From the NCBI GenBank assembly GCA_031286065.1, contig JAITUZ010000039.1:39600-103599 (forward strand): a stretch of 64,000 nt of DNA, written 5' to 3'. This document shows positions 9,578 to 20,858 of this stretch, piece by piece (within the stretch, counting starts at the first letter, position 1; each line of letters opens with the position of its first letter). The notes beneath the pieces were generated by a model, which was not told the origin of the DNA, did no database searches, and saw nothing but the letters and a program-made list of their open reading frames with translations. Origin of the DNA: Candidatus Methanimicrococcus odontotermitis (GTDB lineage: Archaea; Halobacteriota; Methanosarcinia; Methanosarcinales; Methanosarcinaceae). The translations under genes and the position numbers were made by a program.

Positions 9578-10252
9578 ATGCCGCTCTCGCCGAAAAATGA
9601 AATGAACCCGTATCTGCCTTTGATAATTGATTTTACAGACAAGAATGTTGTCATTTTCGGCGGCGGCGCTGTCGGTGAACGCAAAGCGAAACGTTTCGCA
9701 GGCATCGCGAACGTCACGGTTGTCAGTTCCAGTCTGACGCCCGCCCTTCGGCAAATGGAAAAAGACGGCTTGATCCTGTTCATTGAAAAGAATTTGGCTG
9801 AACTGACCGACGGTGAAATTTTTGACGGCTTGTCCGACGCGTTTTTAACGGTTGCCGCGACATCGGACTCGGCCGTCAACCACCGAATCGTATCCATGGC
9901 AAAAACCGCCGGCGTTTTGGCAAATGACACGGAAAATGCCGGCGAAGTCGTTCTTCCTTCATTTATAGAGCGCGGCGGGCTTCAAATATCGATTTCATCC
10001 GGCGGAAAAAGCCCCGCGGTCACAAAATACGCCCGCATGAGAATTGAAGAAGCGATTGATGAAAATTTGGAGCTGATGATTGAGCTTCAAAACGAAATGC
10101 GCGAATATTTAAAAACGGCTGTTCCTGACCAAAAAATACGGCAGGAAATTCTGTGGGAGATTATGGATGACGCGGAAATTTGGGAACTGCTGCCGGCGGA
10201 TTTTGAAAAAGCGAAAGAGAAAGCGAATTTTGTCATTATGAAAAATCTGTAA
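9578..10252 (+). CDS. Precorrin-2 dehydrogenase / sirohydrochlorin ferrochelatase-type protein
   Basis: Oxidises precorrin-2 with NAD to sirohydrochlorin and, in bifunctional family members, may insert iron to give siroheme, the AhbA/B substrate. It has an N-terminal Rossmann motif (VVIFGGGAVGERKAKRFAG), the NDTENAGEVVLPS segment and GLQISISSGGKSPAVTKYARMRIEE, all typical of the CysG N-terminal/Met8 family. An ATG at 9572 is in frame, but AAGGAG at 9564-9569 sits 8 bases before the ATG at 9578, so the latter is preferred (224 residues). It is the last heme gene before the AbiE insertion. Confidence 0.85.
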   Translation: MPLSPKNEMNPYLPLIIDFTDKNVVIFGGGAVGERKAKRFAGIANVTVVSSSLTPALRQMEKDGLILFIEKNLAELTDGEIFDGLSDAFLTVAATSDSAVNHRIVSMAKTAGVLANDTENAGEVVLPSFIERGGLQISISSGGKSPAVTKYARMRIEEAIDENLELMIELQNEMREYLKTAVPDQKIRQEILWEIMDDAEIWELLPADFEKAKEKANFVIMKNL

Positions 10253-10349
10253 GAAAAAGTATACAAAAAATCGTACAACAAAATACTGATCTGAATTAAA
10301 GAATATGTTGAAAGATTCCTTTTTTAGATAATTTTCAGAGAAAAAAATT

Positions 10350-10395
10350 GTAAGAAATTATATATACAAATTCTTACATCGATATCTTGATGTAA
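10350..10395. promoter_or_regulatory. TATA box and two overlapping inverted repeats upstream of the AbiE pair
   Basis: An AT-rich TATATATA stretch (about 10358-10366) lies some 30 bases before the ATG at 10396, which implies a leaderless or nearly leaderless transcript. Two inverted repeats surround the expected start site: GTAAGAA at 10350-10356 with TTCTTAC at 10371-10377, and TTACATC at 10374-10380 with GATGTAA at 10389-10395, ending at the start codon. Bacterial AbiEi represses its own promoter by binding inverted repeats, so these are good operator candidates. That function is inferred. Confidence 0.55.
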
Positions 10396-11016
10396 ATGAC
10401 ACAAGAAAGATATGGGGAAGAAATTAAAAAACGAATTACAGAATTGGGAGAAGGTGCTGTATTTACAGCATCGGATTTCTCGGATATTGCGAATACAAAT
10501 GTTATCAATACAACATTTTCAAGGTTTGTTGAGAATGGAATGATTCGCCGTCTTTTACACGGCATTTATGATTATCCAAAATACAGCGCTTTTTTAAAAA
10601 AACATATTTCTCCGACACCTTCCGCCATTGCAGAAACAATAGCGAGAAAAAACGGTTGGACAATTGTTCCGTACGGGGATACGGCATTGAATATCTTGGG
10701 ATTATCAACGCAAGTTCCGGCAGTTTGGATATATGTAAGTGACGGCGCATATAAAAAATACAAATATGAAAAAATCGAAATTGAATTCAAAAGAAGAACA
10801 AACAAAGAAATTTCAAACTTATCATATATCACAGCCCTTGTAATTCAAGCTTTGAAAGCACTCGGCAAAGAGAACATAAAACGTGAACACATCAAAACAA
10901 TCGCATATAAACTGACAGTGGAAGATAAAGAAAAAATGGCATCTGAAGCAAGATATGCAACGAAATGGGTTTATGAATTAATTATTGAAATTGCGAAGGC
11001 AGACGATTATGCATAA
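10396..11016 (+). CDS. AbiEi-type antitoxin / transcriptional repressor
   Basis: A 206-residue protein like the AbiEi antitoxins (DUF6088-like). The N-terminal winged helix (GAVFTASDFSDIANTNVINTTFSRFVENGMIRRLLHGIYDYP) is followed by the conserved IAETIARKNGW...YGDTALNILGL segment and a C-terminal domain. In bacterial AbiE the protein represses its own operon and counters AbiEii without stable binding (type IV toxin-antitoxin). It overlaps the next gene by 8 bp. This pair interrupts the heme cluster and is visibly more AT-rich than the genes on either side, which suggests transfer. Confidence 0.8.
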   Translation: MTQERYGEEIKKRITELGEGAVFTASDFSDIANTNVINTTFSRFVENGMIRRLLHGIYDYPKYSAFLKKHISPTPSAIAETIARKNGWTIVPYGDTALNILGLSTQVPAVWIYVSDGAYKKYKYEKIEIEFKRRTNKEISNLSYITALVIQALKALGKENIKREHIKTIAYKLTVEDKEKMASEARYATKWVYELIIEIAKADDYA

Positions 11017-12004
11017 TATTGCGACAGGACCCGCGGACGAAAGAAAAGAACTGTTCAGAGAAACAGCCGCAGAAATGGGTATTCCGGAAGCAATTATTGA
11101 AAAGGATTTCTGGGTTTGCTGGGTATTGGATTATCTGTTTCACCGATGCGAATGGAAAGAGAATTTAGCATTCAAAGGAGGAACAAGCCTTTCAAAAGCA
11201 TATTCATTAATTGAACGTTTTTCAGAAGACATTGATTTAATTTTAGATTGGAGAGTTCTCGGATATGCGGAAAAGGAACCGTATATAAAGAGGAGCCGGA
11301 CGGAACAAGACAGATTCAATACGGAAATGGAGCGCCGTACGATTGATTTTTTGGACGGAACATTCATACCGGCAATCAAAAAAGATATTGAAAAAGAGTT
11401 AAAAGAACAAGTACGGATTTATAAAAATCCGACTGAGCCGCAAACTGTAAATATCGCATACCCGAAAACATATTCGGATGATTCAGTTTTAAAAGAGATA
11501 AAACTGGAAATCGGCGCGCGGGCTCTTTGGACGCCCGTTCATAAGAGAAAGATTTCACCATACAGCGCACAAACATATAAATTTGAAAATCCGGAAACAG
11601 AAATTACGACAGTTACGGCAGAACGTACATTTTGGGAAAAATTAACAATCCTTCATCATGAAGCGAACCGTCCTCAAACATCCCCATTGCCGGCCCGTTA
11701 TTCAAGACATTATTATGACGTGTATAAATTATCCCGGTCTCCTGTAAAATCAAGTGCGTTTGATCAAAAAGAACTGCTTGGCCAAGTTGCCGAATTTAAA
11801 AACATCTTTTACTACAGAAGTTGGGCGCATTACGAAGAAGCAAAAATCGGAACATTAAAACTGATTCCGCCGCAGCATAATTTACAAAAGCTGAAAGAAG
11901 ATTATACCCGCATGCAGAATATGCTTTTTGGGGAAAATAAACCGTCATTTTCCGAAATAACGGAGTCGATAAAAGAATTGGAAAATGAAATAAATCAATT
12001 ATAA
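11009..12004 (+). CDS. AbiEii-type nucleotidyltransferase toxin
   Basis: The 331-residue toxin half of the AbiE pair. The nucleotidyltransferase motif GGTSLSKAY followed by RFSEDIDLIL lies at about residues 57-82. Characterised relatives block growth by adding nucleotides to tRNA acceptor ends or by a related transfer, giving abortive infection; the target here is not known. The ATG at 11009 is preferred over an upstream in-frame start at 10985 because it overlaps the AbiEi stop, as usual for this pair. It ends ~110 bp before hemA. Confidence 0.82.
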   Translation: MHNIATGPADERKELFRETAAEMGIPEAIIEKDFWVCWVLDYLFHRCEWKENLAFKGGTSLSKAYSLIERFSEDIDLILDWRVLGYAEKEPYIKRSRTEQDRFNTEMERRTIDFLDGTFIPAIKKDIEKELKEQVRIYKNPTEPQTVNIAYPKTYSDDSVLKEIKLEIGARALWTPVHKRKISPYSAQTYKFENPETEITTVTAERTFWEKLTILHHEANRPQTSPLPARYSRHYYDVYKLSRSPVKSSAFDQKELLGQVAEFKNIFYYRSWAHYEEAKIGTLKLIPPQHNLQKLKEDYTRMQNMLFGENKPSFSEITESIKELENEINQL

Positions 12005-12112
12005 ATCCAATTTGATCCGTAAGCTCATCGGGAAACATTCATATGAAAGGTCATTTAATTAGTATTACTTTTGACCCTGAATAATCATACTCAAACGAAA
12101 CAGGTGCAATTC

Positions 12113-13369
12113 ATGAAAGAAATTTCAAGCATGGTGATCTCTCATAAGAAAGCGACAGTCGCCGAGATGGAATGCGCGTGGCCGCTGACGACGGAAGAGA
12201 TGCTCGAAAAACTTTACGCGAATGATCTTGTTTATGAATGCGTTATTTTAAAAACGTGCAACCGCGCGGAAATTTATGTTGTTTCTGAAAAAGGAAGCAG
12301 CGTTTTATTCAATTTTTCAAAGGCGATCGGCGTGGAAACGCGAATCGTGGATTTCCATGACCATGAAGAGTCGCTGAACCATCTGCTTCGGCTTTCCTGC
12401 GGTTTGGAATCCATGATCATGGGTGAAGATCAAATCCTCGGCCAAATCCGCGACGCTTACAATCTGGCCGTCAAAAAGAAAACGATCAGCCGAATATTGG
12501 ATACAGCGTTTACAAAAGCCATCCAAGTCGGCAAACGCGCCCGCACAGAAACGCGAATCAATGAAGGTTCCGTCTCCATCGGGTCGGCGGCGGTCGAACT
12601 GGCCGAAGACACGCTCGGCGGTCTGGACGGCAAAACCATTATGGTTGTCGGCGTCGGCGAAATCGGCGTATTGGTCGCCCGCGCCCTGGCGGATAAAAAC
12701 TTGGAAGGCATTTATATTTCCAACAGGACGTATAAAAAAGCCCAAGAATTGGCGTATGAACTGGGCGGAGAAGCGATTCTGTTTGACGATGTGACCAAAT
12801 ACCTGGAAAGCGCCGATGTCGTCATCAGCGCGACCGGCGCGCCTCATTATGTGATTACGAAAAAGATGGTTGAAGAGATCATACAAAAAAGAGGCGGTAA
12901 ACCGCTTTTTATGGTCGATATCGCCAACCCGAGAGATATTGAGGAATCCGTTAATGATTTGGGCGGCGTGACTTTATGCAACATTGATAATCTGCGCGTC
13001 ATCAGTGAAAAAACATTGAAAATGCGTAATGAAGAAGCAAAAAAAGTTATAAAAATCATCCATGACGAACTGATTCTGCTCGGCAAACAGTATAAACGGC
13101 AGAAAGCGGACGACATCATTGCCGCTTTGTACAGAAGCGTTTATGAAACACGCGAAGAAGAAAAGCAAAAAGCGGTCAATAAATTCCGTGTAAAGCATAC
13201 GATCGGCGCGTTTGAAGAGAAGATTTTGGAGAATTTAACGCACAGTATCGCGAATCAGATTTTAGCCGAGCCGACGAAAATCCTCAGAAACGCGGCGGAG
13301 TCCGACGATGACGAATTACTGGAAGCGGTCGCCCGCGTATTTAATATTGAACACAGTTCCGAAGAGTGA
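12113..13369 (+). CDS. hemA: Glutamyl-tRNA reductase
   Basis: Reduces glutamyl-tRNA to glutamate-1-semialdehyde with NADPH, the first committed step of tetrapyrrole synthesis. The ATG at 12113 gives the usual archaeal beginning (MKEISSMVISHKKATVAEME) and 418 residues; an earlier start at 12071 is unlikely. The catalytic cysteine is in LKTCNRAEIYV and the NADPH-binding Rossmann motif is VVGVGEIGVLVARAL. The C-terminal dimerisation helix ends in ILRNAAES. It is separated from sirC by the AbiE pair and from hemB by about 4.2 kb, although these genes act in one pathway. Confidence 0.95.
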   Translation: MKEISSMVISHKKATVAEMECAWPLTTEEMLEKLYANDLVYECVILKTCNRAEIYVVSEKGSSVLFNFSKAIGVETRIVDFHDHEESLNHLLRLSCGLESMIMGEDQILGQIRDAYNLAVKKKTISRILDTAFTKAIQVGKRARTETRINEGSVSIGSAAVELAEDTLGGLDGKTIMVVGVGEIGVLVARALADKNLEGIYISNRTYKKAQELAYELGGEAILFDDVTKYLESADVVISATGAPHYVITKKMVEEIIQKRGGKPLFMVDIANPRDIEESVNDLGGVTLCNIDNLRVISEKTLKMRNEEAKKVIKIIHDELILLGKQYKRQKADDIIAALYRSVYETREEEKQKAVNKFRVKHTIGAFEEKILENLTHSIANQILAEPTKILRNAAESDDDELLEAVARVFNIEHSSEE

Positions 13370-13494
13370 ACGGATTTTACAATAACGTCAGGAAAGCTGA
13401 CAGAGATTTCTGTAAAAAAGGAACTTCGCTAAAAATCAGACCGATGAATTGTTGAATGAACGGCATTCCAATTAAATCGGCCATATAAGAAGAC

Positions 13495-13731
13495 TTAATG
13501 CTTTACATCTTTTCTGCCTGAAAAGGGACTGTAAACTGTCATATTTTGGCTCTTTTGGGAATAGTCAATTCCGGTGCCGACCTGTTTATGCACAGAAAGT
13601 TTTTTACTTACAGTATGCACATCATCACAAGCTTTATTTGTCGCTTTTTTTGTTTCGCGAGCCGCTTTGCCCTCTATAACAGTCCTGCGGTCCGCTTTAC
13701 TTTTGCCACCGCCGATTTTAGTTACTGTCAT
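13495..13731 (-). CDS. Small basic protein of unknown function
   Basis: A 78-residue Lys-rich frame starting at the ATG at 13731, with AGGTGATT as a ribosome binding site just upstream. A GTG at 13740 is also in frame. It begins MTVTKIGGGKSKADRRTV and has no membrane segment or motif I recognise. It follows the 197-residue membrane protein on the same strand; read-through of that gene's TAG would end on a TAA overlapping this start region, so the two may be co-translated. Real coding is likely but not certain. Confidence 0.45.
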   Translation of the reverse strand: MTVTKIGGGKSKADRRTVIEGKAARETKKATNKACDDVHTVSKKLSVHKQVGTGIDYSQKSQNMTVYSPFSGRKDVKH

Positions 13732-13774
13732 ATTAATCACCTGACTGCATTATGAATTCGTTTATAAGTAAGTC

Positions 13775-14368
13775 CTAAAGAATATACAGAGCACCTAATA
13801 TAATCGGTAATGTTAATGCTACAAATAAAAATACATACGAATATGATATAAATTTTTGTTTTTTATCATTAATATCTCTTCTATTTAAATGCACTTCATT
13901 CAAATCACTTACATATAAAGAATCAAGTGCAATGCCATTAATCATAACATTTGTATACACACTGTCCATCTTATCAATGGTCCCCATGTCTAAGTAACGT
14001 CCGTGAACCTGTGCTCTAACACCATACATAAGACTGATGAATAAAAACATGTATGTCAGCCCTAAGAATAAATATAATCTGCCGCCTGCTAAAATAATAA
14101 TTTTTGATGAAAAAACGGTCAAAACAGCTAATGAATATATTGAAATAACTGTAAAAATCCCATTCGTTTGAGTAAACAAAGTTTCCTGTCTCATATTTTC
14201 AGATTGATAACCAAAATTTCCAATTTTAATTAATTGTTCAAACAACATTTTATTCCGGCGTTCTATTTCTTCAATTGTCTCCCACTCATCATCTTCTCCC
14301 CATTCTTCTTCATCTTCGATTTGTATATTCTCTTGATTTTGTTCCGGTGTTTCCGTTTGCTCAGACAT
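13775..14368 (-). CDS. Membrane protein of unknown function ending in TAG
   Basis: 197 residues. A very acidic N-terminus (runs of Glu/Asp to about residue 35) leads to two adjacent membrane helices (FTVISIYSLAVLTVFSSKII and LYLFLGLTYMFLFISLMYGV). A soluble loop of about 50 residues and a third, C-terminal helix (YVFLFVALTLPIILGALYIL) follow. The topology is reminiscent of SLATT-like effector membrane proteins, but I see no diagnostic motif. This is the only intact gene in the window that ends in TAG (13775-13777). The next in-frame stop, TAA at 13733-13735, would add 14 residues if TAG were decoded as pyrrolysine. Confidence 0.7.
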   Translation of the reverse strand: MSEQTETPEQNQENIQIEDEEEWGEDDEWETIEEIERRNKMLFEQLIKIGNFGYQSENMRQETLFTQTNGIFTVISIYSLAVLTVFSSKIIILAGGRLYLFLGLTYMFLFISLMYGVRAQVHGRYLDMGTIDKMDSVYTNVMINGIALDSLYVSDLNEVHLNRRDINDKKQKFISYSYVFLFVALTLPIILGALYIL

Positions 14369-14624
14369 GCTTTGAGTTATCAGATTAAAAATCTATATAA
14401 TGATTGCTTTTTTTTCAGGGTTTATGCCCCAATTGATTTGTACAAAATTAACATTAAACGAATATTAACGAAGCTGCGCGAAAAATGAAGAAGTTCGAAT
14501 TATTGCTTATTTTTATGAATGACCGTTCACCCTTCCGATGAAAAAAAATAAATAGTAAATACGTAAGTCTAAAAACAAAGATTGTATTGGCAACGATACA
14601 GAGGAATTTTGCAAGAGGCATAAT

Positions 14625-15023
14625 ATGGAGAAAATGAAAGATATTCTCGGAGAAACAATGGATTTGGTGATCGTTTCACTTAATGAAGACGAAGATTACG
14701 GCATTTGCATGATATCGGTTCGTGACGATGACCCCATTTATCAAATTAAAATGTTCCAAAATCCCTTGGATTTGGACGACAAAAGCTTGGCAAAAGCGTT
14801 GGAAGAACTTGAAGATTATTCAAAAGTCTTCACCGAAGAATCAAATGATATCCATGAAATTTTAAACATCCACCGCGATTTCTGGCTTCATCCGGAAATC
14901 ACGTCTGACGACTGCGACAAACTGCCTGTCGCGATCGTTTCAAACTTGCCGGAATTGGAAGAAATCATCCGCAAAGAAAAATTGAAAGGACTTTTCAACT
15001 ATTTCGCGCTGGATAATAAATAA
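14625..15023 (+). CDS. Acidic hypothetical protein
   Basis: 132 residues, rich in Asp and Glu, with no signal peptide or membrane helix. It begins MEKMKDILGETMDLVIVSLNEDED and is followed at 15024 by a T-rich repeat tract. A GAGG sequence lies about 9 bases before the ATG. I do not recognise a family. The regular codon use and its position inside the hemA-hemB gap suggest a real gene of unknown role. Confidence 0.6.
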   Translation: MEKMKDILGETMDLVIVSLNEDEDYGICMISVRDDDPIYQIKMFQNPLDLDDKSLAKALEELEDYSKVFTEESNDIHEILNIHRDFWLHPEITSDDCDKLPVAIVSNLPELEEIIRKEKLKGLFNYFALDNK

Positions 15024-15492
15024 GATTTATTTTTCACGATTTTATCTTATTTACCGGTTAACTTTTTTAATTTTTCAAACTTTATCGGATTTCTTTTTTC
15101 AACCTTATTCTGATTCCGGTTTTCAAGCTTATTCAGAGTTATTTTTTCAGAGTTATTTTTTCAGAGTTATTCGGATTTATTCAAATTTAATCTTATTTTT
15201 TTCAAACTTAATCTTATTTCTTTTTTCAACCGGATTCCGGCGTTTTTTCAAAAACGGATGAAATCGCCGCCGATGCTTTTTTAGAATGATAACAAGGCAG
15301 TGCGGCGAGCATACATCATAAGGTTATACGAATAGAATAATAAAAACATATGAAAATAAAAATAATAAACGAATAGAATAATTAGAAATATTTACAAATA
15401 ATATTAGAAAGATACAATTATATAATTAGTAGAGATAAGTAAAGCTGAACAATGTGTTCAAACCAAAAACGGATTAAACGAATATTGCGGAG
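15024..15492. repeat. T-rich degenerate repeat tract with 14-bp tandem units
   Basis: No gene in 469 bases. From about 15050 to 15250 the plus strand alternates runs of T with short motifs such as CAAACTTAATCTTAT and CAACC. CAGAGTTATTTTTT is repeated almost three times in tandem (15134-15147, 15148-15161, 15162-15170). T-runs of this kind terminate archaeal transcription, so the first part probably ends the upstream gene. From 15340 to 15480 the sequence is A-rich and probably carries the promoter of the GLUG-repeat gene. A similar T-rich tract follows that gene after 17185. Confidence 0.55.
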
Positions 15493-17184
<1,692 letters not shown>

Positions 17185-17569
17185 ATTAATTCTTCTTGAT
17201 ATTTTTTTCAATTTTTTATTTTTTCAACCGATTCTTATTTTTTAATTTTCCGGTTTTTATTTTTCCATTTTATTAATTCCCTGATATCTGTTTTTTCACA
17301 GCCTTAGAAGTTTTTAACGTTTTATCAGCGATTCAAAAATTCGAAACATCCGTTAAAAATATTCGAACTCAAACACCGACTAAACCCTGAAAAATAAGAA
17401 TCGTCAAAAAAACAAAACCCTCAAAAATCTGCTCTTTCCGCACTCTTAAAAACCTGTCTTTTCATAATAATTTCGCAAAAGGCGAAAGCTATTTTATGTA
17501 AATGCCTCTTAATTCTTTCACATACCGTTCAAGAATTATTTTTAAAAAAGATTACAGGAGAAAACAACC
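17185..17569. repeat. Intergenic T-rich tract and a divergent copy of a dispersed repeat
   Basis: 385 bases without a gene. The first ~100 bases are T-runs with CAACCGATT/CCGGTTTT motifs, likely terminating the surface-protein gene. Bases about 17341-17397 (GAAACATCCG...TTCGAACTC...ACCGACTAAACCCTG...) resemble the dispersed element seen in three copies at 51.77-52.28 kb. The last ~100 bases lead to hemB and contain its ribosome binding site, AGGAG, at 17556-17560. Confidence 0.45.
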
Positions 17570-18550
17570 GTGTTTCCGCAGACCCGAATGAGACGTTTAA
17601 GATACGGGAAATTAAAAGACATGGTCAGAGAAAACACGCTGACCGTCAATGATTTGATTTATCCGTTATTCGTGGATGAAACAGCGGACAAAAAAATCGA
17701 TGTCGCTTCCATGCCGGGCGTCTCACGCTTCCCGCCGTCTCAAGCCGCTGACGCCGCCCGCGAAGCTTATGAATTAGGAATTCCCGCCGTTCTGATTTTC
17801 GGAATTCCGAAGATAAAAGACGCCGAAGGGACATCCGCTTACGGCGATGACGATGTTGTCCAAAAAGCCGTCCGCGCGATTAAGGCGGAATTCGGAAAAG
17901 ATTTGATTGTGATAACCGACTTGTGCATGTGCGAATATACCGACCACGGCCACTGCGGAATCGTGAATTTTGAAACGCATGATGTTGTCAACGACCTGAC
18001 ACTTCCGATCCTCGGCAAAATCGCCGTCAGCCACGCGAAAGCCGGCGCGGATATCATTGCGCCGTCCGGAATGATGGACGGCATGATTGAAGCGATCCGC
18101 TCGGCATTGGATGAAAACGGCTTTGAGAACACGCCAATCATGTCATATTCTTCAAAATACGCGTCCGTCTTCTACGGTCCGTTTCGGGATGCGGCCGACT
18201 CGGGATTCTGTTTCGGCGACCGCTCGGAATATCAGATGGACCCCGCAAACGGCGATGAAGCCGTTCGCGAAACCGAATTGGATGTTTTGGAAGGCGCCGA
18301 CATGCTGATGGTTAAGCCTGGAATGCCTTATTTGGATATCGTTTACAGAATCAAGCAGGAATTCGGATTGCCGCTTGCCGTTTATCAGGTCAGCGGCGAA
18401 TACGCGATGATCAAAGCGGCGGCGGCAAACGGCTGGCTGGATGAAAAGAAAGCGTTTTACGAAGCCTGCCTTTCTATGAAAAGAGCCGGCGCCGACATGA
18501 TTATTACTTATTACGCCAAAGAACTGGCGGCGATTTTAGCGGAAAAATGA
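17570..18550 (+). CDS. hemB: Porphobilinogen synthase (delta-aminolevulinate dehydratase)
   Basis: Condenses two delta-aminolevulinates to porphobilinogen. 326 residues from a GTG start supported by AGGAG nine bases upstream. The zinc-site cysteines Cys119, Cys121 and Cys129 ([11 protein letters not shown]) are present, so this is the zinc-dependent type. The two active-site lysines are Lys195 (SYSSKYAS) and Lys248 ([12 protein letters not shown]). It begins the hemB-hemL-hemC run, which leads into pyrD-pyrK. Confidence 0.96.
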   Translation: MFPQTRMRRLRYGKLKDMVRENTLTVNDLIYPLFVDETADKKIDVASMPGVSRFPPSQAADAAREAYELGIPAVLIFGIPKIKDAEGTSAYGDDDVVQKAVRAIKAEFGKDLIVITDLCMCEYTDHGHCGIVNFETHDVVNDLTLPILGKIAVSHAKAGADIIAPSGMMDGMIEAIRSALDENGFENTPIMSYSSKYASVFYGPFRDAADSGFCFGDRSEYQMDPANGDEAVRETELDVLEGADMLMVKPGMPYLDIVYRIKQEFGLPLAVYQVSGEYAMIKAAAANGWLDEKKAFYEACLSMKRAGADMIITYYAKELAAILAEK

Positions 18551-18563
18551 AACGGTGAAAAGA

Positions 18564-19829
18564 ATGAATTTTGAGAGATCCGAAAAATTATACAATAAAG
18601 CAAAAACGCTGATTCCGGGAGGTGTCAGCAGTCCGGTCCGCGCAATTAAACCGTTTCCGTTTTACACCGCTTCCGCAAACGGTTCCAAAATTTATGATGA
18701 AGACGGCAACGCTTTCATTGACTACTGCATGGCCTACGGCCCGATGATTTTAGGACATAATCCGCCGGCCGTCAGGCAAGCCGTTGAAAATCAATTGAAC
18801 AAAGGATGGCTTTACGGAACGCCGAACGCGTTGGAAATCGAAATGGCGGACCGAATCAAGGGGTTATACCCGTCCGTTGAAATGATGCGCTTCGTGTCTT
18901 CCGGATCGGAAGCGACGATGAGCGCGATTCGTCTGGCGCGCGGGTTCACGAAGAAGAATAAAATCATTAAAATCGAAGGCGGTTTTCACGGCGCGCATGA
19001 CGCGGTTTTGGTAAAAGCCGGCTCCGGAGCGACAACGCACGGGGAGCCGAATTCTCCCGGAATACCGGCGAGCGTGACGGAACACACACTTCAGGTACCC
19101 TATAATGATATCGAAAAAATGACCGAGGTCATCGAGAAGAACAGAAACGATATGGCTGCCGTTATCATGGAGCCGGTCCTCGGAAACATCGGGCCTGTTT
19201 TGCCGGAAGGCGATTATTTAAAAGAAATCCGCGCGGTTACGGCGGAAAATGATGTTTTGCTGATTTTTGACGAAGTGATCACCGGATTCCGTTTGGCTCC
19301 GGGCGGCGCGCAGGAATATTTCGGGATCAAGCCGGATTTGACAACGCTTGGAAAAATCGCCGGCGGCGGGATGCCGATTGGGATATTCGGCGGCCGTAAA
19401 GACGTTATGGAAATGATTTCCCCCAACGGTCCCGTTTACCAAGCGGGAACATTCAGCGGGAGCCCGTGTTCCATGTCGGCCGGCATCGCCGTTTTAGATT
19501 ACTTGAAAGAAAATAAAGTTCAAGAAATATTGAACAAACGCGGCGATGTTTTCAGAAAAATGCTTTCGGATGTTGTCGGCGATAAAAAGCCGGATTATTA
19601 TGTCGGCGGCTTATCCTCCCTGTTTGTGATATTCTTCGGCGGAAAGCCGCGAAACTATCAGGACGTTTTGAAATGCGATTCCGCCGGCTATATGGAATTT
19701 TTCCGTAAAATGCTGAACTCCGGCGTCTTCCTGCCGCCTTCTCAATTTGAAACGAATTTCATTTCATTGGCGCATACAGACGAAGATTTCAATAAAACGG
19801 CTGAAGCGGTTGAAAAAAGTTTGATTTAA
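18564..19829 (+). CDS. hemL: Glutamate-1-semialdehyde 2,1-aminomutase
   Basis: PLP enzyme converting glutamate-1-semialdehyde to delta-aminolevulinate, the step between HemA and HemB. The PLP-binding lysine is Lys264 in [13 protein letters not shown], and the family motifs [15 protein letters not shown] and FDEVITGFR are present. The ATG at 18564 is preferred over a GTG at 18555 because GGTGA at 18554-18558 then serves as ribosome binding site. It gives 421 residues and starts 13 bp after hemB. Confidence 0.95.
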   Translation: MNFERSEKLYNKAKTLIPGGVSSPVRAIKPFPFYTASANGSKIYDEDGNAFIDYCMAYGPMILGHNPPAVRQAVENQLNKGWLYGTPNALEIEMADRIKGLYPSVEMMRFVSSGSEATMSAIRLARGFTKKNKIIKIEGGFHGAHDAVLVKAGSGATTHGEPNSPGIPASVTEHTLQVPYNDIEKMTEVIEKNRNDMAAVIMEPVLGNIGPVLPEGDYLKEIRAVTAENDVLLIFDEVITGFRLAPGGAQEYFGIKPDLTTLGKIAGGGMPIGIFGGRKDVMEMISPNGPVYQAGTFSGSPCSMSAGIAVLDYLKENKVQEILNKRGDVFRKMLSDVVGDKKPDYYVGGLSSLFVIFFGGKPRNYQDVLKCDSAGYMEFFRKMLNSGVFLPPSQFETNFISLAHTDEDFNKTAEAVEKSLI

Positions 19830-19909
19830 ACGGAAGAAAGGGAAAAATGGAACACGGCATCAAATTTTTGAGATGAAGACAACAACGGGAAACAAAAGGG
19901 AATAAGAGG

Positions 19910-20848
19910 ATGATTATCGGAACAAGAGGAAGCCGGCTCGCGCTGGTTCAAACGAGAAAAGTCGCCGCTTTGCTGAAAGAAAAAGGAGTTGAAACGGAAG
20001 AGCAAATTATTAAAACGGACGGTGACCGCTTCACGGACAGGCCGCTTTATCAGATTTCAACCGGTGTCGGCGCGTTCGTCCGCGAACTTGATGACGCGAT
20101 GATTGCAGAAGGCATCGAACTCACCGTCCACTCAATGAAAGATCTGCCGACAGTCCGCCCGCCGGAATTGATTACGGCGGCCGTTCTGCCGCGCGATTCT
20201 CCTTATGATGTCCTTTTAACGAAGGACGGCTTAACGATTGACGAGCTGCCGAAAAACGCAGTCATCGGCACAAGTTCGATGCGCCGCCGCGCTCAGCTTC
20301 TGCGCTGCCGCCCCGATTTAATGATAGAAGACCTTCGCGGAAACATTGATACGCGCCTTCGAAAATTGGAAGAGGGGCAATATGACGGCATTATTTTGGC
20401 CGAAGCCGGTTTGGAGCGCATGGGATGGACCGACCGAGTCCGGACCCGTTTGGACATTGACGCGTTTACGCCGTCTCCGAATCAGGGAACGGTTGCCGTT
20501 GTCGCGCTTGCGGGAACGCCGGCTGTTGAAGCGGCCGCTCTGTTAAACGATGAAAACTCTCAAATCGAGACGAAAATCGAAAGACTGGTTGTCAAAGAGT
20601 TGGAAGGCGGCTGCACGACGCCGATTGGCGCTTACGCGAAGTTTGAGCAAAACGGCAAAAATATCCGCGTGCGCGCTGAAGTTCTCTCCTGCGACGGAAC
20701 GAAAAGCATCAAAATCGATGAAAAGATTTCCGCTGAAAATTGGGAAGAAGAAGCTGAAAAACTCGGCAGGGAACTGGCGGACTCCGGAGGAAAATTGCTC
20801 GCGGAAGAAGCGATCTGTTATATTTCGGAATTAAAAGAAAAGAAATAA
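19910..20848 (+). CDS. hemC: Hydroxymethylbilane synthase (porphobilinogen deaminase)
   Basis: Links four porphobilinogens into hydroxymethylbilane. 312 residues; the dipyrromethane cofactor is carried on Cys235 (ELEGGCTTPIGAYA), and substrate-binding motifs such as GTSSMRRRAQL are intact. An 80-bp gap separates it from hemL and 10 bp separate it from pyrD. A hemD (uroporphyrinogen III synthase) gene, often next in this cluster, is not found here. Confidence 0.95.
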   Translation: MIIGTRGSRLALVQTRKVAALLKEKGVETEEQIIKTDGDRFTDRPLYQISTGVGAFVRELDDAMIAEGIELTVHSMKDLPTVRPPELITAAVLPRDSPYDVLLTKDGLTIDELPKNAVIGTSSMRRRAQLLRCRPDLMIEDLRGNIDTRLRKLEEGQYDGIILAEAGLERMGWTDRVRTRLDIDAFTPSPNQGTVAVVALAGTPAVEAAALLNDENSQIETKIERLVVKELEGGCTTPIGAYAKFEQNGKNIRVRAEVLSCDGTKSIKIDEKISAENWEEEAEKLGRELADSGGKLLAEEAICYISELKEKK

Positions 20849-20858
20849 GGGAAAAATT

